Positions 8,005 to 18,100 of a stretch of DNA of 64,000 bases are shown here, piece after piece. Source of the DNA: Flavobacterium sp. LC2016-01 (GTDB taxonomy: Bacteria > Bacteroidota > Bacteroidia > Flavobacteriales > Flavobacteriaceae); contig NZ_WMIC01000001.1 in assembly GCF_009711135.1 (NCBI RefSeq), positions 682,001-746,000 of the forward strand, written 5' to 3'. Under the pieces are notes generated by a model that saw only the letters and a program-made list of their open reading frames with translations, made no database searches and was not told where the DNA came from. Position 1 is the stretch's first letter. Each line of letters begins with the position of its first letter. A program made the translations under genes and the position numbers.

Positions 8005-8751
8005 ATGCGAAAATTAACTTCGATAATTTTATTCTTAGTTTTAACTTCAAATAGTTTTGGACAATCTAAGAATTCGCCATTACAAATAAGTCATCTTACA
8101 GGTGACTTTTATGTTTATAAAACGTTTCATGATTATAATGGAACGATGATTTCTGCCAATGCTATGTATCTTGTTACAGATAAAGGTGTTGTTCTGTTTG
8201 ATGCTCCTTGGGATCAAACACAATTTCAGCCTTTGTTAGATACTATAAAAGCAAGGCATCATAAAGACGTTATCATGCTTTTTGCTACACATTCGCATGA
8301 TGATCGTGCAGGGGGATTTGATTTTTATAGAAAAAAAGGAATCAAAACCTATTCGATTAAATTGACTGATGATATTCTTAAAAAAGAAAAGAAACCGAGA
8401 GCCGAATTCATAATTCCGAGTGATAAAACATTTACTGTGGGTCAGCATACTTTTGAGGTTTATTATCCTGGAAAAGGACATGCACCAGATAATATTGTAG
8501 TTTGGTTTGACAAAGAAAAAGTGCTGTATGGAGCTTGTTTTATAAAAAGTGCCGATGCTCAAGATCTTGGTTATTTAGGTGATGCTGATGTAAAAGAATG
8601 GAAAACATCTATTAAAAAAGTGCAAACGAAATTTAAAAGTCCAAAGTATATTATTCCAGGTCACGAAGATTGGAAAAATATCGAATCTTTAAATCATACA
8701 CAGAAATTGGTTGATGAGTATTTGGCTCAAAAATCTTTAGGAAAAAAATAA
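8005..8751 (+). CDS. Subclass B1 metallo-beta-lactamase (JOHN-1-like)
   Basis: Periplasmic zinc hydrolase predicted to open beta-lactam rings, including carbapenems. It has 248 residues with a signal peptide ending near SNSFGQ. All B1 zinc ligands are present: H96, H98 and D100 (HSHDD), H159 (GKGHAPDN), C178 (GACFIKS) and H220 (PGHEDW). The cysteine site and the ACFIKS context distinguish B1 from B2, B3 and glyoxalase-type relatives. Chromosomal B1 enzymes are known in F. johnsoniae (JOHN-1) and related genera. It follows DUF2147 in an apparent operon and shows no sign of recent mobile transfer (no IS or integron, base use like its neighbours). Confidence 0.93.
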   Translation: MRKLTSIILFLVLTSNSFGQSKNSPLQISHLTGDFYVYKTFHDYNGTMISANAMYLVTDKGVVLFDAPWDQTQFQPLLDTIKARHHKDVIMLFATHSHDDRAGGFDFYRKKGIKTYSIKLTDDILKKEKKPRAEFIIPSDKTFTVGQHTFEVYYPGKGHAPDNIVVWFDKEKVLYGACFIKSADAQDLGYLGDADVKEWKTSIKKVQTKFKSPKYIIPGHEDWKNIESLNHTQKLVDEYLAQKSLGKK

Positions 8752-8779
8752 TTTTCCAATTTTTACTTAAAATTATCGC

Positions 8780-11230
8780 ATGTTTTTTATCGAAGTTATT
8801 TTACCGCTTTCCTTAGCAAAAACTTTTACTTATCGTATTTCTGAGGCCGAATATCATTTCATTAAAAAAGGAATGCGCGTGGCGGTGCCTTTTGGTAAAA
8901 ATAAAATATACACGGCGCTAGTTTTGGATATTCATGAAAATGCACCAACATTATATGATGCCAAAGAAATCCATCAAATTCTCGATGAAAAACCAATTGC
9001 AACCGAAATTCAGATAAAGCATTGGCTCTGGGTTGCCAATTATTATATGTGTGGTATTGGCGATGTATATCGCGGCGCTTTTCCAAGCGGATTATTGCTG
9101 GAAAGTGAAACAATTGTGTCACATAAACCCGAGGTAATTGTAAATGATTCTGAACTTTCAGATGATGAATTTTTAGTTTATGAAGCTTTACAGCATCAGA
9201 GTTCGTTAAAGGTTCAGGAAATTGCTTCGATTTTAAACAAGAAAAATATACTTCCGGTTCTTCAAAAATTAATAAGCAAAGACATTATTGTTTTAGAAGA
9301 AGAAATAAAAGAAAGCTACAAGCCAAAATTGGTTCGGTATGTAAAACTGCATTCAAAATATGAATCGGACAATGGTTTGACTGAATTGCTTGATGCATTG
9401 AAAAGCGCCAATAAGCAAAAAGAAGTTGTTCTAACTTATTTTCAGCTGAATGCTTCAGAAAAAAAGCCAATTACAGTAAAAAAACTTACTGAGACTTCTA
9501 ATGTAACCGCAGCTGTTGTAAAGGCATTGGTAGAAAAAGAAATTTTCGAAGAATATTATTTACAGCACGATAGAGTTTCATTTAATGGAGAAAAATCAGA
9601 AAAAGAACTTCAGCTAAGCGAAGCTCAGGAAAATGCTTTTCTTGCAATAAAAGAAAGTTTTTCTGAGAAAGAAGTTTGCCTTCTTCATGGCGTTACTTCA
9701 AGCGGGAAAACAGAAATCTACATCAAATTAATTGAAGAATATTTGCAGACAGGAAGACAGGTTTTGTATTTGCTTCCTGAAATTGCACTGACAACGCAGT
9801 TGGTTTCGCGTTTGCGTCTTCATTTTGGAGATAAAGTAGCTGTTTTTCATTCAAAATACAGCAATAACGAAAGAGTTGAGGTTTGGAAACAAACGCTTGA
9901 AAATTCAGAAAAAGCACAAATTGTAATAGGAGCGAGGTCGGCTTTGTTTTTGCCTTTTAATGATTTAGGATTGTTGATTGTGGATGAAGAACATGAACAG
10001 ACTTTTAAGCAAACGGATCCTGCGCCAAGATATCACGCGAGAGACAGTGCTATAGTTTTGGCTAATTTTCATAATGCCAAAGTTTTATTAGGATCAGCAA
10101 CGCCAAGTATTGAAACTTATTTTAATTCACAGACCGATAAATACGGTTTGGTAACGCTTACAGAACGATATAAAAATGTTCGTATGCCTGAAGTTGTTTT
10201 GGTTGATTTGAAAGACAAACATTTCAGAAAAAGAATGACGGGGCATTTTAGTGATCTTTTAATAGAGGAAATTGCCGAAGCTTTGTCTTTGGGTGAACAG
10301 ATAATTTTGTTTCAAAACAGAAGAGGATATTCTCCTATAATAGAATGTTTGACTTGTGGACACGTACCTCATTGCCAGCAATGCGATGTGAGTTTGACTT
10401 TTCATAAATTTAAAAATCAATTGCGTTGCCATTATTGTGGTTATTCGATTGCAAAACCAACGAATTGTCATAGTTGTTCGAGTATTGATTTGACAACAAA
10501 AGGTTTTGGAACAGAGCAAATAGAGCAGGAGCTGGTTTCTCTTTTCCCAAAAGCGAAAACAGCGCGAATGGATCAGGATACGACACGCGGAAAATTTGGT
10601 TTTGAAAAAATTATCGATACATTCAAAAATAGAGAAATTGATATTTTAGTCGGAACACAAATGCTGGCTAAAGGTTTAGATTTTGATAATGTAAGTTTGG
10701 TTGGGATTATGAATGCGGATAATATGCTTCATCATCCTGACTTTAGAGCTTTTGAACGCAGTTTTCAAATGATGACGCAGGTTGCAGGAAGGGCAGGAAG
10801 ATCTGAAAAACAAGGAAAAGTTGTCATTCAGACTTATAATCCAAATCATAATACAATTCAGCAGGTTACAAATCATAATTATATGGGTATGTATAAAGAG
10901 CAATTATACGACCGTCAAATCTATAAATATCCGCCGTATTTCAGGATTATCAAGCTTACCATAAAACATAAGGATTTTGATAAGCTGAAAGAAGGTTCGA
11001 TGTGGCTGTATCAGGTTTTGAGCCAAAACTTGAATATGCCTGTTTTAGGTCCGGAAGAACCAGCTATAAGCAGAATCAGAAATGAATACATCAGAACTAT
11101 ATTAATTAAGATTCCACAAAACTTGCATTTAGGAAACACAAAAAAAACTATTCAGAAAATGCTGAATAGTTTTGAAGCTGTTGCTCAGTACAGAGCTATA
11201 AAAGTTGTCGTGAATGTAGATTTCTATTAA
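8780..11230 (+). CDS. priA: Primosomal protein N' (replication restart helicase PriA)
   Basis: A superfamily 2 DNA helicase of 816 residues that reloads the replisome at stalled forks. Visible parts are the N-terminal 3' DNA-binding domain, Walker A HGVTSSGKTEIY, the DEEH box, GSATPSIET, a zinc-binding region with paired cysteines (CLTCGHVPHCQQCD, then CHYCGYSIAKPTNCHSC), and helicase motifs LAKGLDFDNVSLVGI and QVAGRAGR. Length and domain order are normal. It runs tail to tail into the LytTR regulator with a 4-base overlap of the two coding ends. Confidence 0.98.
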   Translation: MFFIEVILPLSLAKTFTYRISEAEYHFIKKGMRVAVPFGKNKIYTALVLDIHENAPTLYDAKEIHQILDEKPIATEIQIKHWLWVANYYMCGIGDVYRGAFPSGLLLESETIVSHKPEVIVNDSELSDDEFLVYEALQHQSSLKVQEIASILNKKNILPVLQKLISKDIIVLEEEIKESYKPKLVRYVKLHSKYESDNGLTELLDALKSANKQKEVVLTYFQLNASEKKPITVKKLTETSNVTAAVVKALVEKEIFEEYYLQHDRVSFNGEKSEKELQLSEAQENAFLAIKESFSEKEVCLLHGVTSSGKTEIYIKLIEEYLQTGRQVLYLLPEIALTTQLVSRLRLHFGDKVAVFHSKYSNNERVEVWKQTLENSEKAQIVIGARSALFLPFNDLGLLIVDEEHEQTFKQTDPAPRYHARDSAIVLANFHNAKVLLGSATPSIETYFNSQTDKYGLVTLTERYKNVRMPEVVLVDLKDKHFRKRMTGHFSDLLIEEIAEALSLGEQIILFQNRRGYSPIIECLTCGHVPHCQQCDVSLTFHKFKNQLRCHYCGYSIAKPTNCHSCSSIDLTTKGFGTEQIEQELVSLFPKAKTARMDQDTTRGKFGFEKIIDTFKNREIDILVGTQMLAKGLDFDNVSLVGIMNADNMLHHPDFRAFERSFQMMTQVAGRAGRSEKQGKVVIQTYNPNHNTIQQVTNHNYMGMYKEQLYDRQIYKYPPYFRIIKLTIKHKDFDKLKEGSMWLYQVLSQNLNMPVLGPEEPAISRIRNEYIRTILIKIPQNLHLGNTKKTIQKMLNSFEAVAQYRAIKVVVNVDFY

Positions 11231-11925
11231 GACGAAGTTGATAATGCTTTAACTAGGTCTTCTTTTTTGTTTCGGCTTAAAGGAATTTTTGTAATTCCAA
11301 TTTCAGCAAATTTGCTGTTAAAGCGTTCTACCTTATCAATATTAATGATGTAAGATTTATGCACTCGAATAAATTTATCCTTTGATAGATCATTTTCAAA
11401 GGATTTCATTGTTGAAAGAACCAAATTGCTGTCATCTTCTGTAACCACTCTGACATAATCTCCAAATGCTTCGATCCATTTGATTTTAGCGGTAAAGATT
11501 TTTAGTTTTTTAAGATTACTTTTAATGAATATATGTTCGCCTTCTTCTTCTTTAACTTCTTTTTTGAGCAAGTGCATATCGATCGCCCTTTTGACAGAAG
11601 CATTGAATCGATCGACTGCAATTGGTTTCTGCAGATAATCGGTGGCATCATAGTCAAAAGCTTTTAAGGCATACTCTGCTTTAGAAGTAATAAATATAAT
11701 CTGCGGTTTTGATTTTAGTCCGTCAAGGAAGTCAAAACCGTTAATAACAGGCATTTCAATATCTAGAAATATTAAATCGATATTATTTAAAGAGATACAG
11801 CTTTTTGCTTCTATTGCATTAGAAAAATCCCCGATTAAGTGCAAACCTGGGTGATTATTAACTAATTTTGCAATAATGGTCCTCTGTATAGAACTATCAT
11901 CTACAACAACACAGTTTAGTTTCAT
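11227..11925 (-). CDS. LytTR-family response regulator
   Basis: A 232-residue two-domain regulator. The N-terminal receiver has the acidic pair VVVDD (8-10), phospho-acceptor D55 in LIFLDIEMP, and the conserved lysine in DYLQKPI. The C-terminal LytTR DNA-binding domain carries KIKWIEAFGDYVRV and KFIRVHKSYIINIDKVERF. Regulators of this type are usually phosphorylated by a LytS/5TMR-type or histidine-kinase-fold partner, but none is adjacent, so it is an orphan here. Its 3' end overlaps that of priA by 4 bases. Target genes cannot be read from the sequence. Confidence 0.93.
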   Translation of the reverse strand: MKLNCVVVDDSSIQRTIIAKLVNNHPGLHLIGDFSNAIEAKSCISLNNIDLIFLDIEMPVINGFDFLDGLKSKPQIIFITSKAEYALKAFDYDATDYLQKPIAVDRFNASVKRAIDMHLLKKEVKEEEGEHIFIKSNLKKLKIFTAKIKWIEAFGDYVRVVTEDDSNLVLSTMKSFENDLSKDKFIRVHKSYIINIDKVERFNSKFAEIGITKIPLSRNKKEDLVKALSTSS

Positions 11926-12042
11926 AACATTTAAATTTAGAATAAATTCAGGATAGCATTAGTAAAAGTATTATTTTTTTTGTAAAAAAACCTAAAGTGA
12001 GCATATATTTTTTGCATTATGACGAATAAAAGCAAAAATGTG

Positions 12043-12072
12043 TTGTGTATTTAAATTTTATGATTACTTTTG
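12043..12072 (+). promoter_or_regulatory. Promoter of the rpsF-rpsR-rplI operon
   Basis: TTG (12043-12045), 19 bases, then TACTTTTG (12065-12072) matches the flavobacterial sigma-A consensus. The start site is expected near 12078, giving a leader of only about 26 bases before rpsF. Confidence 0.75.
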
Positions 12073-12103
12073 CACCCAATTTTAACAAATAAATATTGTA
12101 TTT

Positions 12104-12445
12104 ATGAATCATTATGAAACTGTTTTCATTTTAAATCCCGTTTTATCTGAGGTTCAGGTGAAGGAAACAGTAACGAAATTTGAAGAATTTCTTACTAGTA
12201 GAGGAGCTGAGATGGTATCGAAAGAGGATTGGGGTCTGAAAAAAATGGCTTACGAAATCCAAAACAAAAAAAGTGGTTTTTACCATTTATTCGAATTCAA
12301 AGTAGCTGGAGAAGTTCTAATTGCTTTTGAAACTGAATTTAGACGTGACGAAAGAGTTATGCGTTTCTTAACTGTAAGTTTAGATAAACATGCTATTTCA
12401 TGGGCGGAGAGAAGAAGAGCTAAATTAAAATCTACTAAAGCGTAA
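12104..12445 (+). CDS. rpsF: 30S ribosomal protein S6
   Basis: A 113-residue primary binding partner of S18 in the central domain of 16S rRNA. The start [16 protein letters not shown] and later [19 protein letters not shown] and [18 protein letters not shown] are typical of S6. First gene of the S6-S18-L9 operon, 5 bases before rpsR and just downstream of a near-consensus promoter. The leader is too short for the S6:S18-binding mRNA element known in other bacteria. Confidence 0.98.
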
Positions 12446-12450
12446 TTATT

Positions 12451-12747
12451 ATGTCTACAATCGAACAATCTGCAAAAGGAAAAAAAGACGGAGATATCAG
12501 ATATTTAACGCCTTTAAACATTGAAACTAACAAAACTAAAAAGTACTGTCGTTTCAAAAAATCAGGAATCAAATATATTGATTATAAAGATGCTGATTTC
12601 TTATTGAAATTCGTTAATGAGCAAGGAAAAATTCTTCCTCGTCGTTTAACTGGAACTTCATTAAAATACCAAAGAAAAGTTTCTGTAGCTGTAAAAAGAG
12701 CTCGTCACTTAGCTTTAATGCCATACGTGGCCGATTTATTAAAATAA
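12451..12747 (+). CDS. rpsR: 30S ribosomal protein S18
   Basis: A 98-residue S18 with the conserved [20 protein letters not shown] segment and the basic C-terminal half [34 protein letters not shown]. It forms a heterodimer with S6 on the platform of the 30S subunit. The zinc-ribbon cysteines of some S18 forms are absent; only one cysteine remains, as in zinc-free versions. Located between rpsF and rplI. Confidence 0.98.
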
Positions 12748-12814
12748 TTAAAAACTCTAGTCGCTGGTTTCTGTATAAAGCAGAACCTAACTTCTAAAAT
12801 ATAAGGACAACAAC

Positions 12815-13255
12815 ATGGAACTTATTTTAAAACAAGACGTACAAAACTTAGGATTTAAAGATGATGTAGTATCTGTAAAACCTGGTTACGGTCGTAACTT
12901 TTTAATTCCTCAAGGTTTTGCTGCTTTAGCAACTCCTTCTGCTAAAAAAGTTTTAGCTGAAAACCTAAAACAAAGAGCACATAAAGAAGCTAAAATTGTT
13001 GCTGATGCTAAAGCATTAGCTGAAACTCTTAAAGCTCTTGAAATTAAACTTACTGCAAAAGCTGGTGGAGAGAAACTTTTTGGTTCTATCACTAACATCG
13101 ATATTGCTGAAGCTTTAGAGAAATCTGGTAATGCTATCGATAGAAAATTCATCACTAGCGGTATCGTTAAACGTACTGGAAAATACAATGCTACAGTTCG
13201 TTTACACAGAGATGTAATCGTTGATTTAGCTTACGAAATTGTTGCTGAAAAGTAA
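12815..13255 (+). CDS. rplI: 50S ribosomal protein L9
   Basis: A 146-residue L9: an N-terminal RNA-binding domain (MELILKQDVQNLGFKDDVVSVKPGYGRNFLIPQGFA), the long exposed connecting helix (about residues 42-75), and a C-terminal domain with KLFGSITNIDIAEALE. It binds at the base of the L1 stalk and influences frame maintenance. The 67-base gap after rpsR includes an AAGGA motif shortly before the ATG, a rare Shine-Dalgarno-like site in this window. A strong terminator follows. Confidence 0.98.
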   Translation: MELILKQDVQNLGFKDDVVSVKPGYGRNFLIPQGFAALATPSAKKVLAENLKQRAHKEAKIVADAKALAETLKALEIKLTAKAGGEKLFGSITNIDIAEALEKSGNAIDRKFITSGIVKRTGKYNATVRLHRDVIVDLAYEIVAEK

Positions 13256-13272
13256 TAGTTTTAAAAACTATA

Positions 13273-13303
13273 CAAAAATCCCGATGAAAATCGGGATTTT
13301 TTT
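13273..13303 (+). terminator. Rho-independent terminator after rplI
   Basis: ATCCCGAT (13278-13285), loop GAAA, ATCGGGAT (13290-13297) followed by a run of seven T. The A run on the left side makes it usable in both directions. Confidence 0.9.
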
Positions 13304-13396
13304 GTTTAATGAAATATTGATTAACAGACTTAAAGTTATTTGCATAAGCGCTTTTTGCTTATTGCTTATAGTGTAAGGCACAAAGCCTAAAATAAA

Positions 13397-13870
13397 ATGA
13401 AATACGCAAGATTAACAAAAGAACAATTTGATGAATTACACGCTGAATTTGCGAGCTTTTTAGCGACACAGGCTATTGATAAAGCTGAATGGGATTCTTT
13501 AAAAATAAATAAACCTGAAGTTGCTGAACAGGAATTGGATGTTTTTTCAGATTTGATCTGGGAAGGTGTTTTGTCTAGAGCTGAATTTTTAGAACATTTC
13601 TCAAAAAATCATATTTTCTTGTTTCAATGCTTTGAAACCCATGTTCAGTCGATAGTGCTGAAATCATTAGTGCCTGAAACTGATTTTTTAACTCAGGAAG
13701 GTTTACAGTGGTTAAGCGACAATATGTTTACTGAGACAATTGAAATGAAAGTTGGTAAAAAAGTATTCACTGAAGATCGCAATGCTTCTATATTTGAATT
13801 GATTCAGCAAGGTGCTTTTTTAAGTGATGGACAATTGTTCAAACAAATCAATAGTATTATTGAGTCTTAA
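13397..13870 (+). CDS. DUF6495 family protein
   Basis: A 157-residue acidic, soluble, mostly helical protein without signal peptide or membrane segments. It matches the flavobacterial DUF6495 family that I recall directly behind rplI in this lineage. Characteristic text is RLTKEQFDELHAEFASFLA at the start and IFELIQQGAFLSDGQLF near the end. No catalytic motif is visible and the function is unknown. It sits between the rplI terminator and its own strong terminator, so it is probably transcribed alone. Confidence 0.8.
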   Translation: MKYARLTKEQFDELHAEFASFLATQAIDKAEWDSLKINKPEVAEQELDVFSDLIWEGVLSRAEFLEHFSKNHIFLFQCFETHVQSIVLKSLVPETDFLTQEGLQWLSDNMFTETIEMKVGKKVFTEDRNASIFELIQQGAFLSDGQLFKQINSIIES

Positions 13871-13900
13871 ATAAGCTTTTTTTATTTTAAATATCTTTAA

Positions 13901-13941
13901 AAGGTTAAACAGTTTAGGTGTAAATTGTTTAACCTTTTTTT
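13901..13941 (+). terminator. Rho-independent terminator after the DUF6495 gene
   Basis: AAGGTTAAACA (13901-13911) pairs perfectly with TGTTTAACCTT (13926-13936), followed by a T run. Confidence 0.85.
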
Positions 13942-15104
13942 ATTTTTTTAACATTTGTTTAATCTTTATTATTTTTTAAACCAAGTAGTTTTACGTGTTT
14001 ATTTCATAATTCTCATAATTTTGTGATTTCTACTATAAAAATGAATGTTTTCTGGCTTTGATTTGTTTTTATGTTAAAATCAAGTCGGATTTAGTGATTT
14101 TTCGTATGAATTAACTTTCAAATTTAAAATTTAACACGAGATAAACGTTATTTTTACACTCATAAGAGAATTAGGTTTTTCAAGTGAAAATGCGGTTTTT
14201 TCTTGTGATTCAGCTGTTTTTTAGCACTTTGTTGAATGTTGGCTTTCAAAAAAAATAAGAATATTAGGTTGTTTTTTGTTTTTATTTTCTATATTTTTGA
14301 AATAGAAATGTTAAACAAAACTATTTGCTTTTGTATAAGATGATTGCTTTTTGATGTTTTTGTTTTTGTTTTGTTTAATGTTTGAGTTTTGGTAAACAAA
14401 AGATTTATCAAATTTTTTAAGTAACTTAATTAGCCTGTATATGGAATTGACAACTACTCTCATTATCAAGTTTGCGTTAAGTGTTCAATTTATTTCTGCC
14501 TTATTTTTTAGCATATTTAATGCGATAATTTTTTTTCGTGAAATATCTTTTTTTTCAATTATAAATTCCTTCCAACAATATAATTGCTTCATTAGTTCAT
14601 TTTCAAACCCCAGTCGGCGGCTTTGTTAATGAAGTAATGTTTTATCGTGTCTAACATTTTGATAAATGCGATATTGATTATTTTATCACAGAACTGCTTC
14701 AATTTTTAGTATTTTCTAAATAAAAAATCTTAGGTAGTCTAATCAGCTTCTTTTGATATTGAATCAGTAAAATATTTTTTAAATACCCCCCCTTACATAA
14801 CGTTAAAATTTTCTTTTATGAAAATTATGTTTCAAACAAATCACTTCGTGAGGAAGATTGGTCCAGATCAATATTTCCTAAACGTTTCGAGGGGTTTTAT
14901 TCTTGATGGGTAAAAGCACTCTTTAGATACATAAATATGTATCGCAGCATTTATTTTTTTTAATGAAATGAAGATTTAAAGTTCGGCCCCAAATGTTTTA
15001 AATTTCATTTTAACTATTTGAGTATTAATGTTTTTTAAAATTGCCTAAGCATACGTGCTTATCGCAACAGGTGTTTTATTGTCCATTTTCTAATCTTCCA
15101 AATT
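13942..15104. other. 1.2-kb AT-rich non-coding region upstream of the giant adhesin
   Basis: No convincing gene is seen. It contains very T-rich stretches on the plus strand, a promoter-like TTG-20-TATTTTTG (14269-14299) about 800 bases before the adhesin ATG, an eight-base inverted pair CTTCATTA/TAATGAAG around 14587-14631, a perfect hairpin GATACAT-AAAT-ATGTATC (14926-14943) and TAAGCA-TACG-TGCTTA (15046-15061) just 43 bases before the adhesin ATG. A 31-codon ORF (14818-14913) has no ribosome-site support. It could be a long regulatory leader or decayed sequence. Confidence 0.5.
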
Positions 15105-18100
15105 ATGAAAAAAAATTTTACTTTTTGTGATCTCTGCTTTAAGAAGAGATTATTAGGACTATTGTTTTTATTCCTATTATGTGGTAATGCTTTTTCTCAG
15201 ACTGTTTGTAGACCAGTGTCACAAACAAATAGTCAGGCGGGCTTATTATGTATAGGTTTAGATGTAAATAGTCCTGCATTGGCCTATGATAATGATCCAG
15301 GCCTAACGACTTATGCAACTCTGCAAAATGCGGTCGGACTCCTTTGTATGGTTGAAGAGACCATGACATTGAATCAGACCGTAAGAGCCGGAGATGAAAT
15401 TGTACTTTATTTAGGTACAGGAAACGGTTTGCTTGATGTTGGACTGTTGTCTAATGTTTCAATTCAAACAAAGCTTTCTGGCACAAACGTAGGTCCAAGA
15501 GTGGCATTAAACAGCCCCGTTTTGAACTTAAGTTTATTATCTGGAAACGCGATAGGAGAAGTGAGATACACAGTTCCGGGTGATGCCAATCAGGTTCAAA
15601 TTCAAGTAGGAGGACTTTTAAGTCTCCTTGTAAATTTAAGAGTTTACGATGTTCGTCTGGATTTTGCTAAACCTAGTGTTTCTGGGGGGCTAAATCAGAC
15701 TATTTGTTCTGGAACTTCAACGACATTAACCGCGACAACTGTTGCGGGAACAACATTAGCATGGTACAATTCAGCATCTTCAACAACAGCATTAGCAACA
15801 GGAAATACATATGTAACTCCTAGTTTAACTGCAAATACTACCTATTATATAGGAGTAGCGAGAGCAGGAAGCTGTGAAGGAAATAATCGTGTGGCAGTTG
15901 TAGTTAATGTTTCTAATCCTGTAGCACCTGCAATCAGTTCTTCAGGAACGGCAGTATGCTCGAGTGGTGCTACACAGCAGACTACATTGTCCTTAATAAA
16001 CCCAATTCCGGGAACAACTTATAATTGGTATTCAACTTCAAGCGGTGGAACAATATTAGCTTCTGGAAATTCTTATTCACCAACAGTTCCTATTGGAACA
16101 ACTAGTTTTTATGTAGAAGCTGTTATAGGAAGTTGTATAAGCCCAACTCGTGCTCAAGTTGATGTTGTGTCTAACCCAGTTCCTGCTGTGGCTACTGCAT
16201 TGACACAAAGCGTAACGATTCAGTCAGGTCAAAATGCCACATTAAGTGCCACAACATCTGAAGCTGGAGTAACTTTAAATTGGTATGATGTTGCAACAGG
16301 CGGTACAGCTATCGCAACAAATACTTCAACTTTTACAACACCAATTTTAACTGCAACAAAAACGTACTATGTAGAAACACAGAGTGCAGCAGGCGGGTGT
16401 GTAAGCGCCTCTAGAGTTCCAATTACTGTTAATGTAATTACGACTCCGTTAGGCGGGTGTTTACAGGCAAACAGCCAGCAAACAAGTTTAAACGGACTTT
16501 GTTTATTGTGCAACAGTACAAATCCAGATAATTCTGTTGATGGAGATATTTCTACTGCAGCACGTTTGACTGTTCCAGTTGGTTTAATAAACGGATGGAT
16601 TCAGCAAACATTACAATTTAATAATCCAGGAAAAGCTGGAGATATTATTGACGTCGAATTAGAATTGCCAGGAGGTGTCCTTGATTTAAGTTTATTGAAT
16701 TATATTAGTTTAGCAACTTATAATGGAGCAACTTTTAATAACGACAGAGTTTCGATAAATAATTTAGTCAGTGTTCAATTATTAGGAGGAAACCGTTTTA
16801 AAGCGAGTATTACTGCAGGTGCAAATTTTGACCGAGTGGAAGTTCGTTTAGGCGGTTTGGCTACAGTACTGACAAGTTTAGATATTTATCAGGCAAGTTA
16901 TAGATATAGCGATCCAAGTGTTACTGGAAATAAAATTATTTGCAGTGGACAAAATACAACACTAACTGCAGGCCTTGCTGTTGGAGAAACCGTTAATTGG
17001 TATTCTGCAGCCACAGGCGGTGCTTCACTGGCAGGTACTGCAGCTTTTACAACACCAAATTTAACGGCTAATACTACTTATTATGCTGAGATCACTCGAA
17101 ATGGCTGCGTTAACAGCGTACGTTATGCAATGCCAATCATCGTTAACAATCCTGTTGCTGCTGCTCTTAATGGAGGTTCTTCCAGTATTTGTGCAGGGCA
17201 GTCGGCTACTATAACAGTTCAGTCTCCAGTTGCGGGAACAACTTATAATTGGTACGATGCTGCAACGGCTGGGAATTTGTTATTTACGGGAACATCTTTT
17301 ACAACACCTGCTTTAACTGGTTCAACAAATTATTATGTTGAGTCAGTAATTGGAAGCTGTTCTAGTCCAACACGTGCACAAGCATCTATTACTGTTAATC
17401 CGTTGCCGGCAGTTCCAACTGTGGCTTCTTCAACAGTAATTATTCCTTCAGGGCAAGTTGTTACTTTACAAGTTTCAAATCCTATTGCGGGGGTAGCTTA
17501 CGATTGGTACGATGTTGCGACAGGTGGAACAGCATTAGTAACAGATAATCCAAGCTATACGCCAAGTCCAGCTTTGACAGCAAACAAATCCTTTTATATT
17601 CAAGCGAGAAATGCAACAAATTGTGTTAGTGCATCAAGAACAGTAATTAATGTTGTGGTTACACCTCCAGCTCCAATTACTTCTTGTTTGCAGGTAAATT
17701 CGCAAGTAACTTCAAAAGGAGGATTAACAGTTTGTCTTACATGTTCATCTCTTAATGATGGTAATTCTGTTGATGGTAATGACGCAACAGCTGCAAGACT
17801 TTCAGTTCCGGTAGGGTTAGTTGGGGATTATATTCAGCAAATGCTTACTTTTTCTACTTCAGGAAAAGCAGGCGATATTATCGATGTTGAATTAGGAATT
17901 CCAGGTGGCATTGCCGATGTAAGTGCGCTATCCTATATAAGTTTAAGAAGCTATAATGGAGGAACACCAAACAGTGATCAAGTTAATATTGGCGCATTAG
18001 TAAATGTTCAATTATTAGGTGGAGAGCGTCTTAAAGCAAGTTTTGTAACATCTGGTGATTTTACTGCTGTAGAAGTTCGATTAGGAGGAATAGCTACGCT

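Noticed and set aside
9723..9917. Antisense ORFs inside priA, the adhesin and other large genes
   Set aside because: Shadow frames of well-supported coding sequences without independent motifs.
12073..12103. Possible S6:S18-binding leader before rpsF
   Set aside because: The predicted leader is only about 26 bases and has no suitable stem; nothing supports the element.
14441..14629. 62-codon ORF in the region before the giant adhesin
   Set aside because: Hydrophobic, T-rich translation without family resemblance or promoter; looks like chance in AT-rich sequence.
14818..14913. 31-codon ORF beginning MKIMFQTNHF
   Set aside because: No ribosome site, promoter or similarity; kept only as a remark in the regional entry.
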